A stretch of 64,000 bases of DNA from Gigantopelta aegis (GCF_016097555.1 NC_054708.1:20438460-20502459), one strand, 5' to 3'. Shown: positions 12,073 to 23,260, counted from the first letter of the stretch. The notes: generated by a model not told the origin, from the letters alone. Numbers and translations are program-made.

Positions 12073-15000
12073 TTCTCTCATCCTCATGTATATGGAACAG
12101 AGCTACCCCATGTAAGAAAGCCCTGTAAGAAATTTCTATCCTACATGGGATATCATGAGCTTGCGTTTAACATGACGTCGTTGGTAATATATGACGTTAT
12201 ATTAATGTGAGGTGGTGACGTGAGGTCATTAGACACTATTAAATTAATATTTTATTATTAAAACCTTCATTTTAAAAGATATCTTGTTAATTTGTAGTGT
12301 TAAATTTTAACACATGAAACAAACATGGTAAATACGATAGTGTAGTTTATTTATGATAAAATGGTCAAATAAAAAAGTTACTTGTTCAGCCATCTTTGTC
12401 TGTTCGTGTAAAATAATGGTTTATTTACCGAATGAATGAGAGAAAAAGATTCCATTATATGTGGTCATGTGGGATAGAAAAAGTACACCCTCGTGGTGAA
12501 ACTTTCGACCATGTGACTGGGCAAGCCTCGTCCCAGGTCGAAATTTTCACCACCTCAGGTGTACTGTTTCTATCCCACATGACTGCATATGATGGAGTCT
12601 TATATTCTTTAATGGCATCTGTGCACAAGTTTTACTGCACAGTACATGTCACTACAAATTGACTAAACCTCACCTGTGCCGTCACTGCAAGGTGAAATGC
12701 ACCTTTCTTGAATGGAAGCATTGACCCATCGTGATTCCTGGTTCCTTCAGGAAATATGTACACTTTTTGCTACAAAATGGAATTGTTTTTTGGTTATATC
12801 TCAAATAGAACTACTGGCCTTTTTGTCATGACATTTACAAAAATGATCTGAGACTTAACAAATAGAGCTGTCATCAGTTACATTTAGACTAATGCACCAC
12901 ACAACAAGAATCATCCACAGTATCAACTCCATGCTTTGTCTGGAAATTCCACTAATTTAACCAGGAATACAGGTCTGCTGTGGCTACATGAACTAAATGT
13001 TTTCTTTTTTATATTCATGAACATACGGATACATATCCAAACCCTAGTAGATTTGACATCTATATTGTAGGAATAATTAAAGTTAACATTTCTTCACTAA
13101 AATTAATTATATGGATATCATAACTGAATATCACATTGTTAAAACCAAGATTATAACTTTTTAAATTTTATTTCAAAATATAAGTGGAGCACCACAAGGA
13201 TATCCATCAATTACGTTTTTCTTCTTTATGATGTCAGCTGTTCTGGCCACTGTCTGTACAGCCTTTTCGTGATTTATACGGTCTATGAAGATAGTGTCGC
13301 AAAGCCAGGCTGCAATTCCGAATGTCCCAGCATACAGCAATTCTTTCTTAGCTAAACATGTGCACCGATCTGGCCATATTTCCATCATGCCTAAAAAATA
13401 ATAAATGTGTTTTGTTTAATGACAATTGGTATATATTGATAATATTGCACATCTTTACTATATATGTAAGTACATCAAACTTTGGCAACACTCTGGCCAT
13501 ATTGCCTAGAGATAATAATTAAACACATTGCAGTGTTAAACAATACTGGTATGTCAAATCTCTAAGTATTAAAAATATGATTACCTGGTAGCCAAAAAAA
13601 CATGTGCAGTAAATTCTCTTACAAAAAATGAAATATTTTAAAACTTACTCTTTTATTTCATAAGTGGAGATTTAAAAAATATTTGTATGACATATATCTT
13701 GTTTAAATTATAAGTACATACATGTAATATATTCATAAACTTACCGAAGAAATCAATAGAACTCCGATGGTTTGATACATATCTTGTTTAAATTATAAGT
13801 ACACACATGTAATATATTCATAAACTTACCAAAGAAATCAATAGAACTCTGATGGTTTGACACATATCTTGTTTAAATAAGTACACACATGTAATATATT
13901 CATAAACTTACCGAAGAAATCAATAGAACTCTGATGGTTTGACACTAGAATGTATGGCTGATTGGAAACCAAATTTTCTCTACCCCGAACTTCAATTTCT
14001 ATTCCAAACAGTTTACGAATCTGTTTTGTGCAAAATGCCACATATCTGAAAAACAAACATGAGCACATATATATACATGTATTCAGTATTTCAAATAAGT
14101 GTATCAAATTTATTGTTACGGCACTTAGACCTATAACATTGTGACATGTCTAAAACTTGGTTCTTTGCTTTAAACAGTTCTTTCACATGCACTGTAGACA
14201 TGTGAAATTTATTTTGAGTATATGATCACTGTACAGAATAATATGGCACACCACAACACATTCTGAATTTCAAATCATATCTGGAGATGACTAAATGCTT
14301 AATATTTGTGATAAGTTGAAGTGGTCTGAATTATAAATATTCTGGTCTTCCATTTAGTAGCTAAGGTGTCCTCTAGCCCTCTCCTGTTAAATATATGTTG
14401 TCGTGGAGGGCTCCAGGGTATTCTATGTAACAGATTCGGGAAATATGACAATCAAATAGTCTCCAGCTACTGTCTGAGACTGTGTCTAAAATACAATTTT
14501 CTTTCCTAAATTTGATACTCACAGACGCAGACCTTTAGTTAGATTATTCTCGGGTCCTATTATGACATTAACCCTACATGTTGTTAACCAGTACCAATGC
14601 TACACAAAGAAACCTGATGCCCCTATGAGAAACAAAATTGCACTGCACTTTCTTATGGTGACATCGAGCAAAGTGTGTGTCCACGTGACATGCCTAGTGC
14701 ACTTACTTGCAGGGGCTGTATCTAGCTAGCTGTATCATACGTTCACATAGTGAACTCAACAGCTTGTTGTGCCTGTATTACTGTTATATGGAACAATTAT
14801 TAGCGAATATGATTTTTAATGAAACGGTTTGAATTCCAAGCAAAACCCAAGCAAATACATGTACAAATAATTTTAGTACCTATCTGTTTTTAACCATGAA
14901 AGATACATCCAGTGTACTTTGCTACCGTTAACAATTAGAATAATAGTAAAAAAAATCATGCAGATATACTGGGTTTTTTAATTCTCCACCTGTATCAGTA

Positions 15001-18000
15001 TTTACAATTACCAGTTGTTCAGAGTGACTGGGCTTTGAGGTGAGGTGACCTGCTCTCAAACAAAACAACACTTTGAAGTCAATTTGTAACTATGTCACTT
15101 CATAGTATCATACCAGTCCTTTTAAATCAGAACCGTATCTAGTATGGACCTACAGGCACCATAACAAACAAACCTGTTAAATACAAAGTTTATTTTGATA
15201 CAATCTAAAGTCTGAACCAAACTGTTAACTACAATAAATTGCTCTCCAGGTGATAGAAATAAGCAGAATTTTTTTACCAGTCCACTGGACAAATATATCT
15301 AAAAATCTACTTGTCTGCCAATATTTTCACTTGTCTAAATATATAGTTTGTTTTATTCAAGTACAAGGATCATATTTTCCATTGCTCAAAATGAAACTGC
15401 ATTGAAATTTTTTACTTGTCCACTGAACAACCACTGAAGTGTATTTTGTTTGAGTAGATTTTTACTTGTCAGGACAAATGGGCAAGTGCTTATTTCGAAT
15501 GCCATCTACTATCTTTATTTTACATTAGATTTTACACACAGAAATCTTGAAAAAACCTTTACAATGACACAGATTCCACATACTAGATGATAGCTGTCAC
15601 CTATATATCGAGTTCGCTCAGATCAAGTAACTCGAAAATGATTGATGTAAAGGTATTTGACGTCAAACATAGGATTGTTGTGGTATTAGAGTGGAAATCT
15701 TTGACTACTGTGTGGTGGGCAGCGATTGCCCAACAATTACATGCATGTATGCATGATTTTGTCATTTGCCTGTTATGCAAAACCAATATCAATATAAACG
15801 ACAGATCGTGCAAAAGCTGTAATCGTTCGTCAGAAAATCTTTAAATATATATAAAAAAATCAGTTTTCACAAGATAATAAGACTACATTGTCGGTGTGAG
15901 AAAGATACTGAAAACCAATATCAACGTAAACAACGGATTGTTTTTGCAATAGCTGTAATCACTCGTTAGAAAATCCAAACAAATGTGTGTTGGCTAATAT
16001 CGTCAATGTTATGGAAAACTCTGTGCAGTCGAAAATACCTGACCTAGATCTTGTAGATGTACGTCATATACGCTTGATGGTAATGTTATAACCAGCTTTT
16101 TCTCCATCATTCAAATTCAACGTGTCCAGCTATTTCCTTCATGACCACTGTCTACTTTCATTATAAAATGCTACCTGCGTTAGCACGCTACCAACATATT
16201 TACAATTTACACAAGTTTGCTGAAATTATCAGTCCTGACGTTACGATATTCGGTGTTTGAAGCATGTCACTTTATGTGTAGTTTCTTAGAAGATTATATA
16301 CCGATGCAATTTAATGACACTGATGAAAACAAATTATGTCAAAAAAATTATAGACTCTGTCATGAAAATATCTGTAACCGCTATTTCAAGCCAATCAGAA
16401 TAAGCCAATCGGAATAAGACTTTCTCTCATCCTCAGGTATATGGAACAGAGCTATCCCATGAAAGAAATTTCTATCTTACATGGGATATCACGCGCTTGC
16501 ATTTAACATGACGTCGGTGGTAATATATGACGTCATATTAATGTGAGGTGGTGACATGAGGTCATTAGACACTTTTAAATTAATATTTTGTTATTAAAAC
16601 TTTCATTTTAAAGGCTATAGTGTTAATTTGTAGTGTTAAATTTTATTTAACACATGAAAAAAACACGGCAAATACGATAGAGTAGTTTATTTATGACAAA
16701 ATGGTCAAATAAAAAAGTTACTTGTCCAGCCATCTTTGTCTGTTCGTGTAAAATAATGGTTTATTTACCGAATGAATGAGAGAAAAAGACTCCATCATAT
16801 GCGGTCATGTGGGATAGAAAAAGTACACATTCGGTGGTGAAGATTTCGACCATGGGACTCGACAAGCCTGGTCCCAGGTCGAAATTTTCACCACCTCGGG
16901 TGTACTTTTTCTATCCCATATGACTGCATATGATGGAGTCTTTTTCTCTCATTCATTCGGTAAATAAATGACACTGATATTATCAAGGTTTTAAAATGTT
17001 TGACAAATAGGCTATCATCTACAGATCAATATTATACTTGTTTAAGCCTAAATTGAAATTGGTTAAATATATATATATTTTTTTTAATTCTTTCCCACGA
17101 GGTTAAAAAAGATTTTGACATGGGTCGATATTCGTGGGTCGGTCGGGTTAAGACAAACAAACCCAATTTTTATTTTCGTCTGGTAGCTTTTAAGTCCTAG
17201 CACACAAAAAGTATATTTTTGTATTTATAATAGGAGAAAAGCTACGAAAATTGCCCATCTTAGATTCTCGTTTGAATATCGTTGCCCATTAACCTTTTCA
17301 TTTGTATCTGAACTACAGAAGAAAATGATATTGGTTGTCTTGGTCTCTGATGACTGTAGGGCTGAATATCTGTCCAAATATCCGTCTTGCCCTCTACAAT
17401 CAGAGTATCCTCGTTTAATCGAAAACCGTATGACTAAGAGGAAATGGCTGGTACACATGCTCAATCATGTCAGGCTATCAATTTAACGACATTAATGTTT
17501 ACTGTGTTCAATTTAGAAATAAAATGTATAAAAAGGTAAGTATATAATCACGTTATTTCTGTTCCATCAAGAATTGCACCAGGTGGTAAGAAAATGTCAT
17601 TTTAAAATGATTATCGAAAACCGTACTATGACGTTATCAACGTAATGGCAACAACACAAAATCGGCTTTTCCCTGCGAAAAGTCATGAGTCAATCACGTG
17701 AACTGAAAGCGGCTATCCGGAAGTGACCAGTCATTACTCAATCGGCAGTGCTAGCAGACGTGTTTGATTGTGTGGATTCCGTCGTGCACCTGTTGCTGTT
17801 TAGGCATGCATTTGCATTGCATTCAGTAAGATTAAAGGTTACAAATTAACTTGCATAATACATTTCATTGTGCATAATTTAAAACTTATTCTTCCTGTTT
17901 TTTTCGCATTTTTAAGGAAATTTGTTTTAATGGATGTCCTTGACAAGATGTTTTTGTCGTTTTAACGATCGAACATGTACAGACATTTCAAAATACCCAG

Positions 18001-19519
18001 AAGTAAAATAATACGGTTTTCGATTTCGTACGGTTTTCGACAATTGGCGATACTCGGGTTACTTAGTGGCCAGTTTAGTGCTCATTTGAAGCATAGAAAT
18101 ACTAATAAAAAGGTAGCCATTTTAATAACAACCGTCTGTTTATAAATATGCTTTAGAACTGAATGCTTATAAGTTATACTCACCGAAATTGGTCCACCCA
18201 TGATTGATTATGATAGGCTAGCCCGAGTACTCTGACTGTAAGAGAGCTAGACGGACATTTGGACATAAACACGCTCTCATTACAGTCAGAGACCAACCTA
18301 TGTCTTTTTTTGGCAATTCCTGACTACCAAACGGTAGGCAACGAGTCCCGCTCTAATACCACAACAATCCTATGTTTGACGTCAAATACCTTTACATCAA
18401 TCATTTTCGAGTTAAGTGATACAAAAAAATCCACATATTAATCACTAATACACTTACTACAGAAAGAAACCCGACAGCACCCACATTCAGCTACGCTTCG
18501 TGACACTCCGTCGCAACAATTGCAAAGTTCTGCGATCTATTTCGAGACGTAGACCACGTGATCGCGCACTGGGCGATTCCGCCTTGTGCAGCAGTTACAG
18601 GGGCCGTCTCATATCAAGCGAAGTTACAACATGGAAGAGTTGGCTAATGCCGTTTTGGATGAATTTGGATTTCATTACGTCATTAAACCAAAACAATTAC
18701 ACATTATTGATTCCATTTTGAATTTGAAGGATACATTTGGGGTGTTATCGACAGGATACGGAAAAAGTATGTGCTACGTACTGCCTCCTCTTATGAGATG
18801 ACCCCTGTAACTGCTGCACAAGGCGGAATCGCCCAGTCTCGAAATAGATCGCCGAGCTTTGTAATTTTTGCGACGGAGTGTCACGAAGCGTAGCTGAATG
18901 TGGGTGCTGTCGGGTTTCTTTCTGTAGTATGTGTATTAGTGATTAATATGTGCATTTTTTGGTATCACTTAACTCGAAAATGATTGATGTAAAGGTATTT
19001 GACGTCAAACATAGGATTGTTGTGGTATTAGAGCGGGACTCGTTGCCTACCGTTTGGTAGTCAGGAATTGCCAAAAAAAGACATAGGTTGGTCTCTGACT
19101 GTAAAGAGAGCGTGTTTATGTCCAAATGTCCGTCTAGCTCTCTTACAGTCAGAGTACTCGGGCTAATGATAGGCCTACTTTTAACGAAATATGGATTTTA
19201 ATTGTCACCCTTCAATTAAAAACCTGTAGTTCAATACCGTACACTTAAAAAGATTCCTTTTGTGTGTGTGCCCATTGTTAACAACATCCACAACTTAAAA
19301 AATTAAATAATAACAATACAATTTCAAAATTTACCTGTAGTTGTTTACATCTTTAGGTCTTGGCAAAGAGCACACCATGACAAACGGAGCCATTATCATA
19401 CAAAGCGCATAGTAAAAGAAAAACTTGGCATAATACTTAAATGTGCTGCTCAATTCGTAAAGAATGGGCAGAATTAATAAAAGACCAATGATGAACCACT
19501 GTATGAAATCCAACGCCAT
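9210..19519 (-). CDS. AGPAT1: 1-acylglycerol-3-phosphate acyltransferase, six coding exons
   Basis: Transfers an acyl chain from acyl-CoA to lysophosphatidic acid, making phosphatidic acid in the ER membrane. Exons (minus): 19335-19519, 13912-14045, 13215-13390, 12674-12769, 10967-11039 and 9210-9370, all GT-AG with matching phases, giving 274 residues against about 280 in the family. I see two N-terminal hydrophobic segments (about residues 5-23 and 34-52), acyltransferase motif I NHQSSID (98-104), FIDR (141-144), motif III EGTR (173-176) and VPVVPVV (198-204). The wording [18 protein letters not shown] is closer to AGPAT1 than AGPAT2. I chose the ATG at 19519 because its context (AACATGG) is stronger than that of an in-frame ATG 11 codons upstream (19552). 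Introns of 0.4-5.3 kb are full of repeats. The end of exon 2 is copied in tandem in intron 2. Confidence 0.95.
9708..9965 (-). repeat. SINE family C, in AGPAT intron 5
   Basis: Reads tail to head on plus: ATCCAATAAGGTTCAAGCAC first, then the body, ending in the head GATGGCTTAACTA...CGAGGCCGGT. A 13-base step (ATGGCTTAACTAC) is doubled in the A-box area. Confidence 0.85.
10661..10866 (-). repeat. SINE family A, truncated, 100 bp past AGPAT exon 5
   Basis: Tail and body of family A on the minus strand (TTTATTTAACGATGCACTCA on plus). It stops at GATGTACCAGTC, so the tRNA-like head is missing. Confidence 0.85.
10967..11039 (-). CDS. AGPAT1: AGPAT coding exon 5
   Basis: A 73-base exon: acceptor TTTTTCAG, donor ACTG/GTGAGA. 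Encodes [20 protein letters not shown]...FET, the family motif IV region. Confidence 0.95.
11619..11753. repeat. foldback repeat in AGPAT intron 4
   Basis: GTGTCTTGTGATATTATAAT is matched by an inverted partner ending ATATCACAAGACAC. Arms are about 60 bases around a short centre. It follows a C tract of about 25 bases (11595-11620). Confidence 0.75.
11980..12068. repeat. (GA)n microsatellite
   Basis: An uninterrupted GA dinucleotide run of about 88 bases in AGPAT intron 4. Confidence 0.95.
12072..12605 (+). repeat. interspersed repeat with nested foldback, copy 1
   Basis: About 530 bases collinear with 16424-16969 (CTCATCCTCATGTATATGGA at the start; AACATGACGTCG; GTTACTTGTTCAGCCATCTT). Its 3' third folds back on itself. 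The right end is eroded relative to copy 2. No coding capacity is seen. Confidence 0.85.
12674..12769 (-). CDS. AGPAT1: AGPAT coding exon 4 (EGTR motif)
   Basis: A 96-base exon: acceptor TTTTGTAG, donor CAG/GTGAGG, phase 0 at both ends. Encodes [15 protein letters not shown]...HLAVTAQ with the substrate-binding EGTR. Confidence 0.95.
13215..13390 (-). CDS. AGPAT1: AGPAT coding exon 3
   Basis: Acceptor TTTTTTAG, donor AAC/GTAATT. Encodes [18 protein letters not shown] through [10 protein letters not shown] to DIIKKKN, which matches the family between motifs I and III. Confidence 0.95.
13694..13945 (-). repeat. 85-bp tandem repeat containing AGPAT exon-2 end and donor
   Basis: Three units, 13694-13778, 13779-13863 and 13864-13945. 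Each holds the last ~34 bases of exon 2 (coding [10 protein letters not shown]), the GTAAGT donor and about 50 bases of intron. The unit at 13864-13945 is the working one; the other two are downstream in intron 2. Units differ by only a few bases, so the duplication is recent. Confidence 0.92.
13912..14045 (-). CDS. AGPAT1: AGPAT coding exon 2 (motif I)
   Basis: Acceptor TTTTTCAG, donor G/GTAAGT. Carries the catalytic NHQSSID motif. It joins exon 1 as ...[12 protein letters not shown] with the Arg codon split 2+1. Confidence 0.95.
15247..15507. mobile_element. MITE with GAAATAAGC ends, full copy
   Basis: The left end GATAGAAATAAGCAGAATTT and right end AAGTGCTTATTTCGAATGCC are inverted. The interior carries repeated ACTTGTC motifs. 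A 3'-truncated sister lies at 59707-59875. Confidence 0.65.
15629..15732 (+). repeat. fragment of the 18219-19165 element arm
   Basis: 62 bases (AACTCGAAAATGATTGATGT and onward to GGTATTAGAG) are almost identical to 18971-19033, the right arm of the Mutator-like element. Similarity then fades. Confidence 0.85.
15780..15977 (+). repeat. two direct repeats of about 63 bp
   Basis: AAAACCAATATCAATATAAA...GTCAGAAAATC at 15779-15841 recurs with changes at 15911-15976. A local duplication in AGPAT intron 1; family unknown. Confidence 0.65.
16424..16969 (+). repeat. interspersed repeat with nested foldback, copy 2
   Basis: Same family as 12072-12605. The foldback 16760-16967 has arms of about 70 bases (TTTATTTACCGAATGAATGA at one end and its inverse at the other). 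Inner arms continue through GGGATAGAAAAAGTACAC and GGTCGAAATTTTCACCACC. Both copies lie in AGPAT introns in the same orientation. Confidence 0.85.
17343..17413 (-). repeat. diverged end of the Mutator-like family
   Basis: GTCCAAATATCCGTCTTGCC followed by CAATCAGAGTATCCTCG parallels the outer right arm at 19120-19160 (GTCCAAATGTCCGTCTAGCT; CAGTCAGAGTACTCG). An older relative. Confidence 0.6.
18219..19165. mobile_element. Mutator-like long-TIR element carrying RecQ fragment
   Basis: The ends TAGCCCGAGTACTCTGACTG and the inverse are flanked by a perfect 9-base duplication ATGATAGGC (18210-18218 and 19166-19174). The arms are about 400 and 370 bases and nearly identical. They differ by a 19-base segment near 18552 present only on the left. 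Between the arms lie only about 175 bases, and these are the helicase piece at 18631-18801. A 9-bp duplication with long TIRs is the signature of Mutator-like (MULE) elements; a captured gene piece inside such arms is the Pack-MULE design. No transposase is present, so it is non-autonomous. It sits in AGPAT intron 1, 169 bp from exon 1. Confidence 0.85.
18631..18801 (+). pseudogene. RecQ-type helicase N-terminal fragment
   Basis: A 56-codon open frame, [20 protein letters not shown] onward. It shows a helicase Q-motif-like [12 protein letters not shown] and a Walker A motif [10 protein letters not shown] followed by LPPLM, as in RecQ-like SF2 helicases. It stops where the right inverted arm begins, so the DEAH box and everything after it are absent; it cannot be an active helicase. 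The frame is intact and codon use looks coding. I infer recent capture by the surrounding element. Alternatively it may be what remains of helicase cargo in a larger element. Confidence 0.8.
19335..19519 (-). CDS. AGPAT1: AGPAT coding exon 1
   Basis: Encodes the N-terminal membrane part ([15 protein letters not shown] onward, to PKDVNNY). It ends two bases into an Arg codon at the donor CAG/GTAAAT. An alternative upstream start at 19552 would add 11 residues. Confidence 0.9.
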
Positions 19520-19552
19520 GTTTTTATCGGAGTTAAATTGAAGCACTTGCAT

Positions 19553-19744
19553 GTGCCAAAGGTTATTGCCGTAAATGGGTCATGTTGGAAACTATTTTGA
19601 GGACTCGAACTAAAATTCGGACTAAATTCCTAGCTATTTAAGGATATAAACTAATATATATAATTAAAAGTTATATAAAGGGAATAAATGAAACAATACG
19701 TTTTGTTTGTTTGTTTTATTGTTTGTTTTTAGTAGATTTTCATG
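19553..19744. other. AGPAT upstream region
   Basis: The presumed promoter side of the gene (minus strand). I see no TATA box; a purine-rich AGTTTCC/GGAAAC area near 19590 is not diagnostic. Confidence 0.3.
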
Positions 19745-19803
19745 CTTACATCCAATTAAGGTTCAAGCACGCTGTCTTGGCCACACAACAGCCTTCAGGC
19801 GCG
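19745..19803 (-). repeat. SINE family C tail fragment
   Basis: ATCCAATTAAGGTTCAAGCA then CGCTGTCTTGG matches only the tail of family C, read on the minus strand. Confidence 0.75.
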
Positions 19804-19816
19804 TGTACAGGAGGGA

Positions 19817-19818
19817 GG

Positions 19819-19884
<66 letters not shown>

Positions 19885-19885
19885 C

Positions 19886-19947
<62 letters not shown>

Positions 19948-20036
19948 GTATGTATGCATGCATGCATGCATGCATGAACGCACGCACGCACGCACGCACG
20001 CACGGATGTATGTATGTACGTACGTACTGTATGTAT
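19817..20036. repeat. compound microsatellite
   Basis: Successive runs of (GA), (TA), (TGTA), (TGCA), (CACG) and again (TGTA)/(CGTA), about 220 bases with sharp switches between motifs. All long open frames across it are products of the repeat. Confidence 0.95.
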
Positions 20037-20176
20037 GATTTTATAAAATTTAAGTTTAATGTTCCCCGTGCGCCCCACCCCCCCCCCCCCCCTCCCCACT
20101 CCCTGCCCTGCCAACGCCACTGCCCGACACCGTTTCCAACAAATTGTTTGACCAAAACCTTGCCAATTTTGGAAAT

Positions 20177-20790
20177 AGAGAATAATACACGAGTGGCCGT
20201 TAGATACCATTTATCTCACAACGAGTTGTTTTAAAGTGTATCTAACGAGCAAAAGTAAGTTTGATTCGTTTCTAAACAACGAATTGTGAGATAAATGGTA
20301 TCTAACGGACACCAATGTATTATTCTATTTCTTACATATCCTCAAAACACAGTTTTAAAGCAAATTTTAACATCTTTTTCGACTTAAAGTTATTTACAGC
20401 CGTTTAACTTGTAGCTGACTTACGCGTCACAGACACATGAATGTCAGGTTAACTTTTCATCACAACCTAATCGATTTCCATTGTGTAGTTTTTCATTGGT
20501 TGTATGGCATTGGTGACCTGGGCCCATATTTTCGAAGCTATCTTAGCCTACGAAATCGTGAAATCATCGTAAGCTATGACGTCACTATGGCGTGCGCTGT
20601 AGTGACGTCACAACCTACGACGGTTTTACGATTTCGTAGCGCTAAGATGGCTTCGAAAATAGGGCCCCAGGTCATCACCTAGGAGCAGCCAGTCGTATGT
20701 CTTGAAATTGTTAATACACGTACATGTGTTAACAACCACGTGTAACCAAAAATAACGCATGGTGTTCTCACCAACGGGTGTGTAAGAAAC
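20177..20790 (+). repeat. medium repeat with foldback start, copy 2
   Basis: Same family and order as 3388-3835, about 85-90% alike by eye. It is interrupted by the MITE at 20521-20667. Confidence 0.85.
20521..20667. mobile_element. palindromic MITE nested in repeat copy 2
   Basis: The left end GGCCCATATTTTCGAAGC and right end GCTTCGAAAATAGGGCC (given inverted) continue inward through CGAAATCGT/ACGATTTCG and CTATGACGTCA/TGACGTCAC. Copy 1 of the host repeat (near 3715) shows the uninterrupted GTGACCTGGTCATCACC. Confidence 0.85.
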
Positions 20791-21045
20791 TCTTATGCCA
20801 CTATATTAGCGGGTGAAATACACAACATATTTTGGAAATACTCTTCAATGGCTTTTATGGATTTTTCACATATAAAATAAAAAATTTCCATCATCATTAA
20901 ATTTGATGAGTTTTTGACTGAACCCATTTTCTACAATTCTAATATTTGCTTCGACAGAAAGCCTTTTTATAATGCTAAATGGCATCGGAAACGTATTTGC
21001 CAATTTTTTTTCTACAACAGATGGAGAATTTCCATTTAGTCTCCC

Positions 21046-21160
21046 GTCAGTGGGCCCACTGGGCTGTTTATCGTTCCAGCCAATGTACCACGACTGGACT
21101 ATCAAAGGCCGTGGTGTGAGCTATCCTGTGCTTATAAAAGATCTCTTGCTACTAACACGA
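21046..21160 (+). repeat. SINE family A body fragment
   Basis: CAGTGGGCCCACTGGGCTGT to CTTATAAAAGATCTCTTGCT. The body only; the head and tail are lost. Confidence 0.75.
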
Positions 21161-21174
21161 ATACATTGACCGTA

Positions 21175-21374
21175 GGTGAGCAAGACGGACATTTGGACAT
21201 ATAACGCTCACATTACCGTCAGAGAATTGTGAATATCAAAACTACGCAATCTGTGCCTGCCAAACGGTGGTAAAAAATTCCCGCTCTAATACAACAGGCC
21301 TATGTTTGACGTTAAATACCTTTACATCGATAATTTTCTAGTTCCCTCGTAAAACATTTTCACATGTTAATCAC

Positions 21375-21428
<54 letters not shown>

Positions 21429-21475
21429 CACCCCCTTTGTCCCAGTTAAAACGTAGTTGCTGACGGGTTTCTTCA
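21175..21475 (+). repeat. diverged arm of the Mutator-like family with (AC)n
   Basis: AAGACGGACATTTGGACATA, CATTACCGTCAGAG, TCCCGCTCTAATAC and TATGTTTGACGTTAAATACC follow the order of the left arm at 18250-18470. An (AC)n run has grown where that arm has CACTAATACAC, and GACGGGTTTCTTC follows. Confidence 0.75.
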
Positions 21476-21797
21476 TGTAGTAGTCAATATGGGAGTTCAT
21501 TGCTACATATGAGATAAATTTAAATTCAAGGGTTCGTTGGAAAATGTATTTCATAGGTGTTTCACAAATACATTGACGTATCTGCGTCAGCCTCCTGGAT
21601 CTATCTAATCGCTGCTTGCAGTTTTAATTAATTATTATTGTCATTTGAGTAGTATACCCCTTTATTTAGTGATTGTATGCTAAATAAACAAGAGCAGTAT
21701 TATACGATTATGATTATTATTCGCATTTTTCTCTGTGTTTCTCTATCTCTCTTTGTGTCTGTCTGTCTGTCTATCATCTGTCCTATATATCATATCT

Positions 21798-22334
<537 letters not shown>

Positions 22335-22704
22335 ATGTAGAGATGTTCACCCCAGACGACTTGTCTTGAAGAGTTTGTTTGTTTGGAATTATTGTTATCA
22401 CGAATAAATAGGTTAAAAGCTTGTTAGCTAGCTACCGAAATATGCAATAATTGTGTAAGCTACAACTGTTTACTCAATGTTTGCCCAGGCTTATGTGCAA
22501 GAAATTGTGCGGAGGGGTGGATGTCTAGACTGGCGAGCAAAGTTTTTAGGGGCGGGGGGGGGGGGGGGGGGGGGGGGGTCGGGTCACATACCTCCGGATA
22601 ATACATTGAAAAAAAAGAAGAGAAAATGTTCTTGGAGCAGGGGAGGATTTCGACCCCCATCACCCACCCACTGCACACCCGCCTGGTCCGTTAGTTATTG
22701 TGCT

Positions 22705-22813
22705 GGGCCCCGTTCTACGAAGCGATCTTAGCCCTAAGATTACCTTAGGCGCATAGCTACCCTATGCAGTTGAGTTGATCTTAGGGCTAAGATCGCTTCG
22801 TGGAATGGGGCCC
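22705..22813. mobile_element. short palindromic MITE (GGGCCC ends)
   Basis: GGGCCCCGTTCTACGAAGCG and CGCTTCGTGGAATGGGGCCC are inverted ends, with GATCTTAGCCCTAAGAT arms continuing inward. It resembles the MITE at 20521-20667 in its terminal GGGCC and AAGC...TTAGC layout and may be the same superfamily. Confidence 0.8.
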
Positions 22814-23103
22814 AGGTCCATTGGTTATTACTGCTAGTATTAGCCTACCTACTTATAAAGTAAATATTAACCACTTATTCATGTTATATTAGGTTATAAC
22901 AGATTATATTGTAAAATCCTGCTAGCATTGACGTCACAACGACCGATTATATTACATGCGCAGCTTACCGACATAGTTTGACTAGACTGTGTTCATTATA
23001 TTGTATACATACATCAAAGCGGAATATATTTCGTACTTTTACTTGTAGCAGCCATATAAATGGCTTTAACGCCATAGGCGTACGAGCTCCCATTTTTTTG
23101 TAA

Positions 23104-23137
<34 letters not shown>

Positions 23138-23260
23138 GCAGGCTTTCGCCCGAATTAAACGGAAGTACCCGAATCTGGATTACAACGTTTATTCATATTA
23201 GCATTACTGCCAAACAGCTTTATAGAGTTGCGAATGAATCGCCACGCATTTTTACATGGA

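Noticed and set aside
19707-20234. Long overlapping frames over 19.7-20.2 kb on both strands
   Set aside because: They are translations of the compound microsatellite.
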